This document shows, piece after piece, positions 1 to 6,602 of a stretch of DNA of 23,327 bases. This DNA is from an uncultured Collinsella sp. (GTDB taxonomy: Bacteria; Actinomycetota; Coriobacteriia; Coriobacteriales; Coriobacteriaceae). The translations under genes were made by a program, and so were the position numbers. The notes beneath the pieces are model-generated. The model made no database searches. It saw only the letters and a list, made by a program, of their open reading frames with translations, and was not told the origin of the DNA. The stretch spans positions 1-23,327 of the forward strand of contig CABUDQ010000035.1 of assembly GCA_902490365.1 (NCBI GenBank), in the 5' to 3' direction. How positions within the stretch are numbered: the first letter of the stretch is position 1; each line of letters begins with the position of its first letter.

Positions 1-8
1 AAAGGGCG

Positions 9-30
9 GAGGCGGGGCATGCCCCGCCTC
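9..30. terminator. perfect GC-rich palindrome, possible terminator of a gene outside the window
   Basis: Bases 9-19 are the exact reverse complement of 20-30, an 11-bp GC-rich stem with no built-in loop. On the minus strand the stem is followed by CGCCCTTT and on the plus strand by TTAC, so neither side has a strong T tract. It may be the end of a neighbouring transcript or simply a palindromic repeat; the window edge prevents a decision. Confidence 0.45.
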
Positions 31-240
31 TTACACCACATCTCTGCGCGCTACCGTCGATCGAGCAGATAAGCTGCCGTATCTCCTCAAGTGTTCATTA
101 AAGGAAGACCTTGATGCGAATAAATCTCATTAAGATCTTCTTTTATTAACGAAAATAATGTAGCTACAACGGTGACAGTACTCATATTTGCCGTTTTTTG
201 GCCACAGTCCTTCGGAGGGTCCTCGAAAATAGTCCCGAGC

Positions 241-295
241 CGGCACTTGGGGACGTTCCTATAATGCCGGCACTTAGGAGCGTCCCCAAGTGCCG
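241..295. repeat. imperfect inverted repeat, REP-like hairpin
   Basis: The left arm 241-259 (CGGCACTTGGGGACGTTCC) and the right arm 277-295 are reverse complements with a single mismatch over 19 bp. The 17-nt loop contains another CCGGCACTT (267-275), i.e. a partial third copy of the arm start. GGCACTTGGGGACG-type arms are, as far as I recall, typical of REP-like elements moved by IS200-like (RAYT) transposases; no transposase is visible here. No promoter or gene context explains it. Confidence 0.6.
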
Positions 296-300
296 ACACC

Positions 301-372
301 GCGTCTGCCTGCGGCGGCCGCGCCCCGCTGCATCGCTCCGCACCCTTGCGGGTTCGAATCCCTCCGCTTGGC
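301..372. repeat. short copy of a tRNA-fragment-bearing direct repeat
   Basis: This 72-bp stretch recurs at 434-553 with a few substitutions and without a ~46-bp insert. Near its end, 350-366 reads GGGTTCGAATCCCTCCG, exactly the T-arm of the nearby tRNA-Gln in the opposite orientation. No acceptor stem or anticodon arm accompanies it, so it is a fragment, not a tRNA gene. Confidence 0.6.
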
Positions 373-416
373 GGCGTTGGCTCGATTTGCTTGACGTGAG
401 GGGCTCTTGGCTGGTG

Positions 417-432
417 TGGGACGGAGGGATTC
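417..432 (-). repeat. 16-bp copy of the tRNA-Gln 3' end
   Basis: TGGGACGGAGGGATTC at 417-432 is identical to 608-623, the acceptor and T-arm part of the intact tRNA-Gln, in the same orientation. A direct repeat of a tRNA 3' end is the usual footprint of site-specific integration, but only about 180 bp separate the copies and no integrase remains. Confidence 0.55.
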
Positions 433-433
433 C

Positions 434-553
434 GCGTCCGCCTGGTCGGCGGCCGCGCCCCGCTGCGTCGCTTCGCTCCTTGCGTGCTGCGCTGGAAAAC
501 GCTTCGCGTTTCCTCAGCTCCGCACCCTTGCGGGTTCGAATTCCTCCGCTTGC
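434..553. repeat. long copy of the tRNA-fragment-bearing direct repeat, with ~46-bp insert
   Basis: This second copy of the 301-372 unit is interrupted after GTCGCT by about 46 bp that includes a small hairpin around 493-512. It ends with 532-548, which matches the tRNA-Gln T-arm with one mismatch. Together with 301-372 and 417-432, the stretch between 300 and 603 is built of decayed tRNA-end fragments. I see no credible protein gene in it. Confidence 0.55.
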
Positions 554-594
554 CCACAAGAAAGCGCCCTGGGCCGTTATGGGCTCAGGGCGCT
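553..594 (-). terminator. terminator of tRNA-Gln
   Basis: On the minus strand, starting about 10 nt beyond the tRNA CCA end, AGCGCCCTGAGCCC (594 to 581) pairs with GGCCCAGGGCGCT (575 to 563). TTTCTTGTG follows directly. This stem plus T-rich tail is a standard intrinsic terminator for the tRNA transcript. Confidence 0.8.
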
Positions 595-603
595 CAATTT
601 TAA

Positions 604-678
604 TGGCTGGGACGGAGGGATTCGAACCCCCAACAGCCGGCACCAAAAACCGGAGTTCTACCGTTGAACTACGTCCCA
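604..678 (-). tRNA. tRNA-Gln (anticodon TTG), CCA encoded
   Basis: Read on the minus strand, the 75-nt gene begins with acceptor strand TGGGACG, which pairs with CGTCCCA. Discriminator G and an encoded CCA (606-604) follow. The D-arm contains GTTCAACGGTAGAAC. The anticodon stem is CCGGT/GCCGG with loop TTTTGGT, giving anticodon TTG. The T-arm carries GGTTCGAATCC. The U1-A72 end pair is characteristic of bacterial tRNA-Gln. It lies 38 bp downstream of the peptidoglycan-binding protein gene on the same strand and may share its transcript. A small hairpin (GTTGC/GCAAC, 687-702) sits between them. Confidence 0.95.
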
Positions 679-716
679 ATGTGTGGTGTTGCCCAAAAGC
701 AACTCGTTTAGTTTAC

Positions 717-1622
717 CTAATCTGCGAGGGCATCGCAAACGCCGTCGAGCAGGCGTACCGCGAGCGTCTGGGCGTCGCTGGCGGTGAAGGTTCCGTTATA
801 GCGCGTCATGCCCGTGAGCTCAATGCGGATGCGCGCGGGCTTTTGCTGCGACGCGACATTGGCGGTGCGGATGCGCTGCGCCAGGTTATGGCACTCGGCA
901 AGGGCGATCGTGGCACGCGGCGCTGCATCTGCGGGTAGCTCATCGCTTGCAATCTCAAGCACCAAGTCCACGTCGGTCGGGACCTTGGAATCGCAAAGCA
1001 TCATGCCGCTGCTGTCGGTCGTCGCCGTGGCAATGTTCCACATGCGCGATGCGACACTGCGTGCGATGGGGTCCTCACCGATAACGGCAATCTGGAAGCG
1101 CTCGAGCACGTTGGCGGCGCGGGCAAAACCGATGCGCGACTCGGCCTCGGTAACCGAGGGCTTGCCCTCCCACACGTGATGCAGGCGGTTGATATAGGCG
1201 TAGGTATCCTGGAATGCCATGCCATCGGCAAACAGGCCGACGTTTTCTTGGAACTGCTGCAGGGCCGCCTCGGTGTGCGGGCCAAAGTAGCCGTCGTCCT
1301 CGCCGCAGGCAAAACCTAAAACGTTGAGCGCCCTCTGCAGGGCACGTACATCGGCTCCGTGAAAGTTGGGCATGCGTAGATAGAGCGTGCGGTCGCCCAG
1401 CTTATACGAGGCGTCTACCAAGGCGCTCCAACAGGGGATATCGACGGCACCGCCAGCGGCCAAGCCGCTATCGAGCCTAAAGGTGCCAACAGCCTGCTCG
1501 GTGGTGGTGCCAAAGCGCTTGTCGGCGACCTCGGCGTCATCGATTGTATAGCCGAGTTGCAGAAGGCGGGACTGGACGTCCTCGACGGCTGCTCCCTGCA
1601 TGCCCGTTGTAATAGGTTCCAT
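717..1622 (-). CDS. cytoplasmic double peptidoglycan-binding-domain protein, CwlM-like
   Basis: The 301-residue protein has no signal peptide or membrane segment. It carries two PG_binding_1 modules, at roughly residues 8-70 (VEDVQSRLLQLGY, FGTTTEQAVGTFR) and 86-145 (VRALQRALNVLGF, GYFGPHTEAALQQFQ). The C-terminal part (about 175-301) weakly recalls an Amidase_3 fold: FQIAVIGEDP stands where these enzymes have IDPGHGG, HNLAQRIRTAN resembles their SxxLAxxI helix, and RIRIELTGM resembles their VLVE(L/T)GF strand. The zinc-binding GHGG is absent, so catalysis is unlikely. Mycobacterial CwlM has the same order of parts and is a cytoplasmic regulator of peptidoglycan synthesis; similarity of role is inference. 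The ATG is preceded by GAAAGGGG at 7 nt. The next gene downstream is tRNA-Gln. Confidence 0.8.
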   Translation of the reverse strand: MEPITTGMQGAAVEDVQSRLLQLGYTIDDAEVADKRFGTTTEQAVGTFRLDSGLAAGGAVDIPCWSALVDASYKLGDRTLYLRMPNFHGADVRALQRALNVLGFACGEDDGYFGPHTEAALQQFQENVGLFADGMAFQDTYAYINRLHHVWEGKPSVTEAESRIGFARAANVLERFQIAVIGEDPIARSVASRMWNIATATTDSSGMMLCDSKVPTDVDLVLEIASDELPADAAPRATIALAECHNLAQRIRTANVASQQKPARIRIELTGMTRYNGTFTASDAQTLAVRLLDGVCDALAD

Positions 1623-1760
1623 GAACGAACCCCTTTCGGCGTACCATTCGTACTATTTGAGCGTGTGTCGGATAGACAACGCAAAGAGATGCATAAACAT
1701 GTACTCAACAGTGTAGCAAGTTGTACCCAAATACGCTGCTGACAGGTTTTATAACCCCCG

Positions 1761-2786
1761 CTAGTTAAGGCGCTCCACAAAGAAATCTGCCATGGAGTTG
1801 AACAGCTCACGCGCCTGCGGGTCGAGCTCGACGCCTTCGATGGCAGCCTTGGCCTTGGTGGTCAGGTCGAGCGCGTAGTTGTGGGCGAAATCGACAGAGC
1901 CGGTCTGCTGGAAGATCTCCACGGCGCGCGCGAGCTGCGCGGGGTCCTCGGTGCCCGAGGAGAGGATTGCCTCGACCTCGTCGTGATAACGCTCATCTGA
2001 CAGGGCATGCACGGCAACGAGGGTGCGCTTGCCCTCGGTGATGTCGGTGCGGAAGTCCTTATTGGCGGCTTCCTTGGTGCCGACCAGGTTGAGCAGGTCG
2101 TCTTGAATCTGGAAGGCAAGGCCCGTGTGCAGCCCAAAGGCGCGCAGTGCCTCAATCTGCTCTTCGCTGCCGCCGCCGATAATGGCTCCGGCGGCAAGCG
2201 GCGTCGCTCCGCTGTAGTACGCGGTCTTGTGCGTCGCCATGTCCAGATAATCGTCGACCGAAATGTCAAAGCGCCCGTCGCGGACCCAGCCCAGGTCGAG
2301 CGCCTGGCCCTCGATGGTACGGACGATCATCTCGGTAAGCTCGTGGAGCACGCGAAGCTTCACGTCTGCGTTGAGTGTAGGGTCGTCGAGAACCGTCTTG
2401 GTGACCATGGTGAGCGCCAGGTCACCGCAGTTGATGGCAAGACCGGTGCCCTCGGTAAGGTGCATGCAGGGCTTGCCGCGACGAATCTGCCCGTTGTCGG
2501 CGATGTCGTCGTGGATGAGTGCGCCCGACTGAAAGTGCTCGATGGCCGCCGCTGCGCTGCGGGCGCTCTCAAAGCTGCCGCCTACCGCAGTGGCGGCGAG
2601 CATGCAGATGAGCGGGCGGTGGCGCTTGCCAGCGTTTGCCGTAAATGCCGAGAGCGGGGTATACAGGTAGCGCTCGATATCGGCGGAAGTCGCCTGTCCG
2701 TCAAAGAACGTGGCCAGATAGTCGTTAATCTGGTCAAAGTGCTGGGCTAAAAAGCTGGTAAACGGACTGGACACGGGTTCTCGCAT
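1761..2786 (-). CDS. trans-polyprenyl diphosphate synthase (farnesyl/geranylgeranyl type or longer)
   Basis: This class I isoprenyl synthase of 341 residues condenses isopentenyl diphosphate with an allylic diphosphate. Visible family motifs are GKRHRP (53-58), the first Asp-rich motif DDIAD (93-97), GQALDLGW (160-167), FQIQDDLLNLVG (225-236) with the second Asp pair, and the EGKRT stretch (251-255) that closes the active site. The residues four and five places before the first Asp motif are small (Ala89, Gly88). In this family a bulky aromatic there stops at C15, so a C20 or longer product is likely, for quinone side chains or lipid carrier; the exact length cannot be read. The start is less certain: only a weak AAAGA precedes the ATG. 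It lies 115 bp downstream of the PTS-HAD gene on the same strand. Confidence 0.88.
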   Translation of the reverse strand: MREPVSSPFTSFLAQHFDQINDYLATFFDGQATSADIERYLYTPLSAFTANAGKRHRPLICMLAATAVGGSFESARSAAAAIEHFQSGALIHDDIADNGQIRRGKPCMHLTEGTGLAINCGDLALTMVTKTVLDDPTLNADVKLRVLHELTEMIVRTIEGQALDLGWVRDGRFDISVDDYLDMATHKTAYYSGATPLAAGAIIGGGSEEQIEALRAFGLHTGLAFQIQDDLLNLVGTKEAANKDFRTDITEGKRTLVAVHALSDERYHDEVEAILSSGTEDPAQLARAVEIFQQTGSVDFAHNYALDLTTKAKAAIEGVELDPQARELFNSMADFFVERLN

Positions 2787-2901
2787 TCTTTGATAGGTTG
2801 CATCGTTGCATTATGCAGACAACATATTGCCACATTAGGGCGTCGAGCGCGGCGGTTGAAGACGATTGGTCCATGCGGCCGCAAGTGCGGTAGGGGCTTG
2901 G

Positions 2902-5352
2902 CTAGATAAGCCCAAAGTGTTCGAGCGCGGTGACGACGCCGTCGTGGTCAATGCTGTCGGTGACATAGTCGGCCTTTTCCTTGAGGAAGTCCGGTGCGTT
3001 GCCCATGGCGATGCCAACGTCGACGGCGTTCATCAGCGAGACGTCATTGCTGGCGTCGCCGATGCCGTATACGGTTCCGTGGTGGGGATCGAGGGCGTCG
3101 AGTACGGACTGGATACCCTCGCGCTTGGTGCATTCGCGAGGCGAAATCTCGGTCACTTCGAGCTCGAGCTCGTTAAAGCAGAGCAGCGGCTCAAACGCTT
3201 GATCCTGAGCGATGCGGTTGGCACGCGACGTGGACATTAAGATCTTGTAGGCGCTGTAATGTTGCAGCTGCGTAATTGCATCGCCCACGGTGCGGGCGTA
3301 TCCGGGGGCGTCGGGCGCATCGGCACTCATGCGAACGACGCCATTGAGTCCCTCAAAACGAATCACTTCGTCCGATTGCTCAAGAATGGGAGCAAGGCGC
3401 TGCAGCATGCCGGGCGTCATCGCCAAATCGCGAATCACGTGTCCCTCAAGTTCGACATAGCCACCCGCGAGGCAGACGATGCCGGTCCAGGGCAGCTCGA
3501 GCAGCTTTGGATGGATGCAGCTCAGCGTGCGCCCTGTGCAGATAAACGCCATATTGCCCTTGGCGACAAAATCACGGATGGCTTGCGAGACCGCTTCATT
3601 GGGATAGGGGGAGAGGTCTCGCTCGCTCTCGGGAAGCTCTTGTGCCACTCGAGGGTCTTGCCAGGCGAGTGTTCCGTCGATATCGAAGAAGCAGATATCG
3701 CCGCGCTTATGGGCTGCGCTGGCGGAAAGGGAGGCCGAGGTGGTGGGCACAAATCCCGGCTCGAGGCCCATGATCTGGTCAAAATGCTCTTTAACGCGGG
3801 GAACGGAGATGCCAATAATCACCTGGGCGGTCTTGCCCGTAATGATGAGGCCCTTGGCGCCCACCGCGACGAAGGCTGCGTTGTCTGCGACAACGGAAGG
3901 TTCTGCGACCTCAACGCGCAGACGCGTGGCGCAATTGGTCGCTCCTACAATATTGCTAACGCCACCCAAGAGCGCAACGACTTGCTCAGCAAGCAGATGA
4001 TCTTGGGATGATTGGTTGTCGGTGCCGTTTTGGGCCGCGCCTTCTTTGGCAGAGCTTTTTCCCGTCAGACGTGCGAGCGCCGCATCGCTGGCGATATGAT
4101 CCTCGCGGCCTGGGGTTTTTAGGTCGAAAGCCAGAATGAGGCCCCGGAAGACCAGAAAAAAGACAGCGCTAAACATCAGACCGATACCGAGCGCCAAAAG
4201 GTAGGAGCCGGCATGCATTCGCATGAGTGGGATGAAGTTGAAGGCCGTCATTTCCATGAGACCGCCCGAGAAGATGCCGACGATGCCAAAGAAGTTCATG
4301 GTCATGGCAAGGCAGGAGGACAGGACGGCGTAGAGCAAAAAGAGTCCGGGATAGGTGAACATAAAGAGAAACTCGAGCGGCTCGGTGACGCCGCAGACCA
4401 CCGAGGCGACGATGGCGGGCAAAAGGATGACCTTAAGGCCGGCGCGGCGTTCGGGTTTGGCGGTGAAATAGAATGCTGCCGCGATGGCGGGAAGGCCAAA
4501 GAGCTTGCCCCAGCCGGTGGCGGTAAAACCTGCCCAGGGCGCAAGTTCATTTAAAGGGCGCGTGCTATGGGAGAGAATGGGGAGCAGGTTGGTCCACGTG
4601 GCGTAAATACCGTCGTGAATGACCAGATTGTCGTAATAGATGGGCATATAGAGCAGATGGTGCAGCCCCATGGGCTCGAGCGCTCGCTCCAAAAACACAA
4701 AGATGCCCACGCCGAAGGGGCCGACGCCCGCAAGTGCGTGGCGCAGCGTTTCGGTCACAGCGTATGCGAAAGGCACGATGGCGGCCGAGATGGCGGCAAG
4801 GGCAAACACGGCAAAAAAGCTGATGAGGTAGACCAGCGAGGAACCCGAGAAGGTGCCGAGCCAATCGGGAACCTTGGCATCGTAGAAGCGGTCATGGATC
4901 GCGACGACGGTTGCCGACACCGCCAGCGGGCCGATAATGCCGGTGTCGAGCGTCTTGATGCCGTCGATGACGGTGATGCCGCTAGCGGAGGTCAAAAACG
5001 ACGGGTACTTAAGCCCAAGGTTGTCTCCGCTCAGCTTAATGATCTCGCTCAAAAAGAAACAGTAGGCAAAATAGGCTACGAGCGCCTCGAGGCAGCAGCG
5101 TGCCGGTTGCTTTTGGGCAAGGCCGATAGGCAGCGCTACGGCAAAAAGGAGTGGAAGGCGCTTAAAGACCGTCCACGAGCCGCGCTGAATGATAGTCCAG
5201 AAAACGTACCAGGGGGTTCCGTATACGGCGAGGTCGCCGACGATATCCACGGTCGTTGCGAGGGCGGAGATGCCGACCATGAGGCCTGATATAGAAAACA
5301 GCATGGCGGGCGCGAACATGGCTCCGCCAAAACGTTGGATTTTCTGCAGCAT
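2902..5352 (-). CDS. PTS EIIC-EIIB (GlvC/MalX-like alpha-glucoside) fused to a Cof-type HAD phosphatase
   Basis: The 816-residue membrane protein has three parts in one uninterrupted frame. Residues 1-413 are a glucose-superfamily EIIC with many membrane spans, starting MLQKIQRFGGAMFAP as GlvC proteins do and containing CGVTEPLEFLFMF. Residues about 453-528 are EIIB with the phospho-cysteine in NCATRLRV (Cys474). After an Ala/Ser linker, about 551-816 is a complete HAD type IIB hydrolase: DIDGT (Asp557, Asp559), CTGRT (Thr606), a Lys near 743, and GDASND (Asp766, Asp770). EIIA must come in trans. Import would give a sugar-6-phosphate that the fused phosphatase could hydrolyse; substrate is inferred from the maltodextrin context. 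The ATG at 5352 has GAAAGG six bases upstream; a 12-codon longer TTG start at 5388 has none. It is divergent from gntR. Confidence 0.9.
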   Translation of the reverse strand: MLQKIQRFGGAMFAPAMLFSISGLMVGISALATTVDIVGDLAVYGTPWYVFWTIIQRGSWTVFKRLPLLFAVALPIGLAQKQPARCCLEALVAYFAYCFFLSEIIKLSGDNLGLKYPSFLTSASGITVIDGIKTLDTGIIGPLAVSATVVAIHDRFYDAKVPDWLGTFSGSSLVYLISFFAVFALAAISAAIVPFAYAVTETLRHALAGVGPFGVGIFVFLERALEPMGLHHLLYMPIYYDNLVIHDGIYATWTNLLPILSHSTRPLNELAPWAGFTATGWGKLFGLPAIAAAFYFTAKPERRAGLKVILLPAIVASVVCGVTEPLEFLFMFTYPGLFLLYAVLSSCLAMTMNFFGIVGIFSGGLMEMTAFNFIPLMRMHAGSYLLALGIGLMFSAVFFLVFRGLILAFDLKTPGREDHIASDAALARLTGKSSAKEGAAQNGTDNQSSQDHLLAEQVVALLGGVSNIVGATNCATRLRVEVAEPSVVADNAAFVAVGAKGLIITGKTAQVIIGISVPRVKEHFDQIMGLEPGFVPTTSASLSASAAHKRGDICFFDIDGTLAWQDPRVAQELPESERDLSPYPNEAVSQAIRDFVAKGNMAFICTGRTLSCIHPKLLELPWTGIVCLAGGYVELEGHVIRDLAMTPGMLQRLAPILEQSDEVIRFEGLNGVVRMSADAPDAPGYARTVGDAITQLQHYSAYKILMSTSRANRIAQDQAFEPLLCFNELELEVTEISPRECTKREGIQSVLDALDPHHGTVYGIGDASNDVSLMNAVDVGIAMGNAPDFLKEKADYVTDSIDHDGVVTALEHFGLI

Positions 5353-5392
5353 AATATGCCTTTCGGATGCAACATGCTGTGCGAGCAAGAAC

Positions 5393-5415
5393 GTTTAAAC
5401 AATGAACTCATTGTA
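5393..5415 (-). promoter_or_regulatory. PTS-HAD promoter -10 with GntR/HutC-type operator
   Basis: On the minus strand TACAAT (5415-5410) is a good -10 box; I see no strong -35. Immediately downstream, GTTTAAAC (5400-5393) matches the HutC/TreR-group operator core GTNTANAC and would cover the transcription start. This position suits repression. The site ends about 40 bp before the ATG at 5352. Confidence 0.6.
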
Positions 5416-5514
5416 GAGGACTGGCTGCTTGCCGCATTGACGGTTTTGATTCGGTCCGATTTGGGTTTCGGGGGAACCGTCGACGGTAAATAATCCGTAC
5501 TTTACCGATAATCG

Positions 5515-5540
5515 GTTTAAACAACTTTAAGAAATGCTAT
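5515..5540 (+). promoter_or_regulatory. gntR promoter with GntR/HutC-type operator
   Basis: GTTTAAAC (5515-5522) again fits GTNTANAC and overlaps the expected -35 region of a promoter whose -10 may be TGCTAT (5535-5540). This would give autorepression of the regulator starting at 5577. The -35 is poor, so promoter placement is tentative; the operator is the stronger part of the call. Confidence 0.55.
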
Positions 5541-5576
5541 CGTGCCTAGCCATACATATTCATTAGAGGTGAAATC

Positions 5577-6296
5577 ATGCCAAAAGCGATTTACGAAGGA
5601 ATCTACCGCGAGATCCGTTCGCGCATCATCAACGGGACCTATGCGTTTCAGGAGATGCTGCCAACCGAAGCCGAGCTGACCGCGGAGTTTGGCTGCACGC
5701 GCAATACCGTTCGACGCGCCTTGAGCATGCTGGCCGACCAGATGTTTGTGCAGCCTATACACGGCAAGGGCGTGCGCGTTATTTGGCTTAAGGGCGAAAC
5801 CGACATGCTGGGCGCACTCGAAGAGGTTGAGTCGTTTGGCGAGTTCGCAAAACGCAACAATGCCGTCGCATCGACCGAGGTCAAGTCTTTTGAACATTTG
5901 ATTTGCACTGAGCAACTGTCGCGCCGCCTTGGCTTTAAGGTGGGCGAGGAGCTGATTCGCGTCGTGCGTGTCCGAAGCCTCAACGGCAGCGCGCGCCAGG
6001 TGGACCACGGCTACTTTTTGGAGTCGATCGCCAAGGGCCTGACCCCCGAGATTGCGGCAAGCTCTATCTACGACTATCTGGAGCACAAGCGTGGCGTCAA
6101 AGTGATGGCGAGCCGCCGTACGGTGAGCGTCGAGCTCGCCAACGATGAGGACTGCAGCTACTTGGACCTTGGCAAGTACAACTGCGTCGCCGTTATGGAG
6201 AGCCAGTCGTACACCTCGGACGGCATCTTGTTCGAGGTCACGCATGCCCGCACGCACCCCGAGATCTTCCACTACCGCGTCAACTCCAAGCGATAG
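5577..6296 (+). CDS. GntR-family (HutC/TreR subgroup) transcriptional regulator
   Basis: The 239-residue protein has an N-terminal winged helix (about 1-70; LPTEAELTAEFGCTRNTVRR is the recognition region) closely like TreR. A C-terminal UTRA effector domain (about 95-235) ends in TSDGILFEVTHARTHPEIF. Family members bind GTNTANAC palindromes and are released by a sugar phosphate (trehalose-6-P for TreR, GlcNAc-6-P for NagR). It is divergent from the PTS-HAD gene and upstream of the maltodextrin ABC operon. GTNTANAC sites occur in front of all four transcription units of the module, so it is the likely local regulator. The effector is unknown; the phosphorylated PTS substrate is the obvious candidate. 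GAGGTGA sits just before the ATG. A strong terminator follows. Confidence 0.9.
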   Translation: MPKAIYEGIYREIRSRIINGTYAFQEMLPTEAELTAEFGCTRNTVRRALSMLADQMFVQPIHGKGVRVIWLKGETDMLGALEEVESFGEFAKRNNAVASTEVKSFEHLICTEQLSRRLGFKVGEELIRVVRVRSLNGSARQVDHGYFLESIAKGLTPEIAASSIYDYLEHKRGVKVMASRRTVSVELANDEDCSYLDLGKYNCVAVMESQSYTSDGILFEVTHARTHPEIFHYRVNSKR

Positions 6297-6334
6297 CCGG
6301 CTAGCTCGCAGCCTGACGAGACTCATGCCCTCAA

Positions 6335-6389
6335 AGAGAAAACGCCCGGTCAAACCGACGATGCATCGGCTTGACCGGGCGTTTTCTCT
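6335..6389. terminator. strong bidirectional terminator after gntR
   Basis: Bases 6335-6353 and 6371-6389 are perfect 19-bp inverted repeats (AGAGAAAACGCCCGGTCAA and its complement). A further CCGA/TCGG pair lies inside the loop. The right arm itself provides the GTTTTCTCT tail. It separates gntR from the ABC operon. Confidence 0.9.
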
Positions 6390-6409
6390 GCATTCGATAA
6401 CAAATAATT

Positions 6410-6417
6410 GTTTATAC
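6410..6417. promoter_or_regulatory. GntR/HutC-type operator upstream of the ABC operon
   Basis: GTTTATAC lies inside TTGTTTATACAA (6408-6419), which keeps TTGT/ACAA arms and fits GTNTANAC exactly; the TreR operator of Bacillus is of the form TTGTATATACAA. A weak promoter, TTGTTT (6408-6413), 17 bp, TATCAA (6431-6436), could overlap it. It is 193 bp before the binding-protein start, so a long leader would follow. Confidence 0.5.
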
Positions 6418-6482
6418 AAAACTTGTCAAGTATCAAGTTGAAATTACCGTTCACCGAAGTTTTTCTACCGCTCTAGTAATAC

Positions 6483-6518
6483 TTGTTCAAACAACTAGCC
6501 AAATAGCGTATTGTACAA
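6483..6518. promoter_or_regulatory. second, degenerate operator-like site before the binding-protein gene
   Basis: TTGTTCAAACAA (6483-6494) has perfect 5-bp arms but its core GTTCAAAC deviates from GTNTANAC at one base. Seventeen bases further on is the 8-bp palindrome TTGTACAA (6511-6518). I could not place a convincing -35/-10 pair here. The 306-bp gap from gntR to this gene holds only the terminator, these sites and the leader. Confidence 0.4.
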
Positions 6519-6602
6519 GTCAGCAAAAGGGGCAAAGTCCCCGAGCCAATCTCCGAAGGCGGCGGCAAAGGGTGCCGCCACGGTGTGAAAGGGTGGATTG
6601 TA

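Noticed and set aside
350..366. Possible additional tRNA gene
   Set aside because: Only a T-arm-like fragment is present; no matching acceptor, D or anticodon arm upstream.
198..938. Open frame of 246 codons across the tRNA-Gln and repeats
   Set aside because: It runs through the tRNA, its terminator and GC-rich repeats and into antisense of the peptidoglycan-binding protein; composition is Arg/Pro/Ala-rich noise.
2879..2890. Small hairpin CCGCAAGTGCGG after the PTS-HAD gene as a terminator
   Set aside because: Five-bp stem with two-base loop and no T tract on either strand.
5353..5388. TTG start 12 codons upstream for the PTS-HAD protein
   Set aside because: No ribosome site; GAAAGG before 5352 and the family-typical MLQKIQRFG start favour the shorter form.
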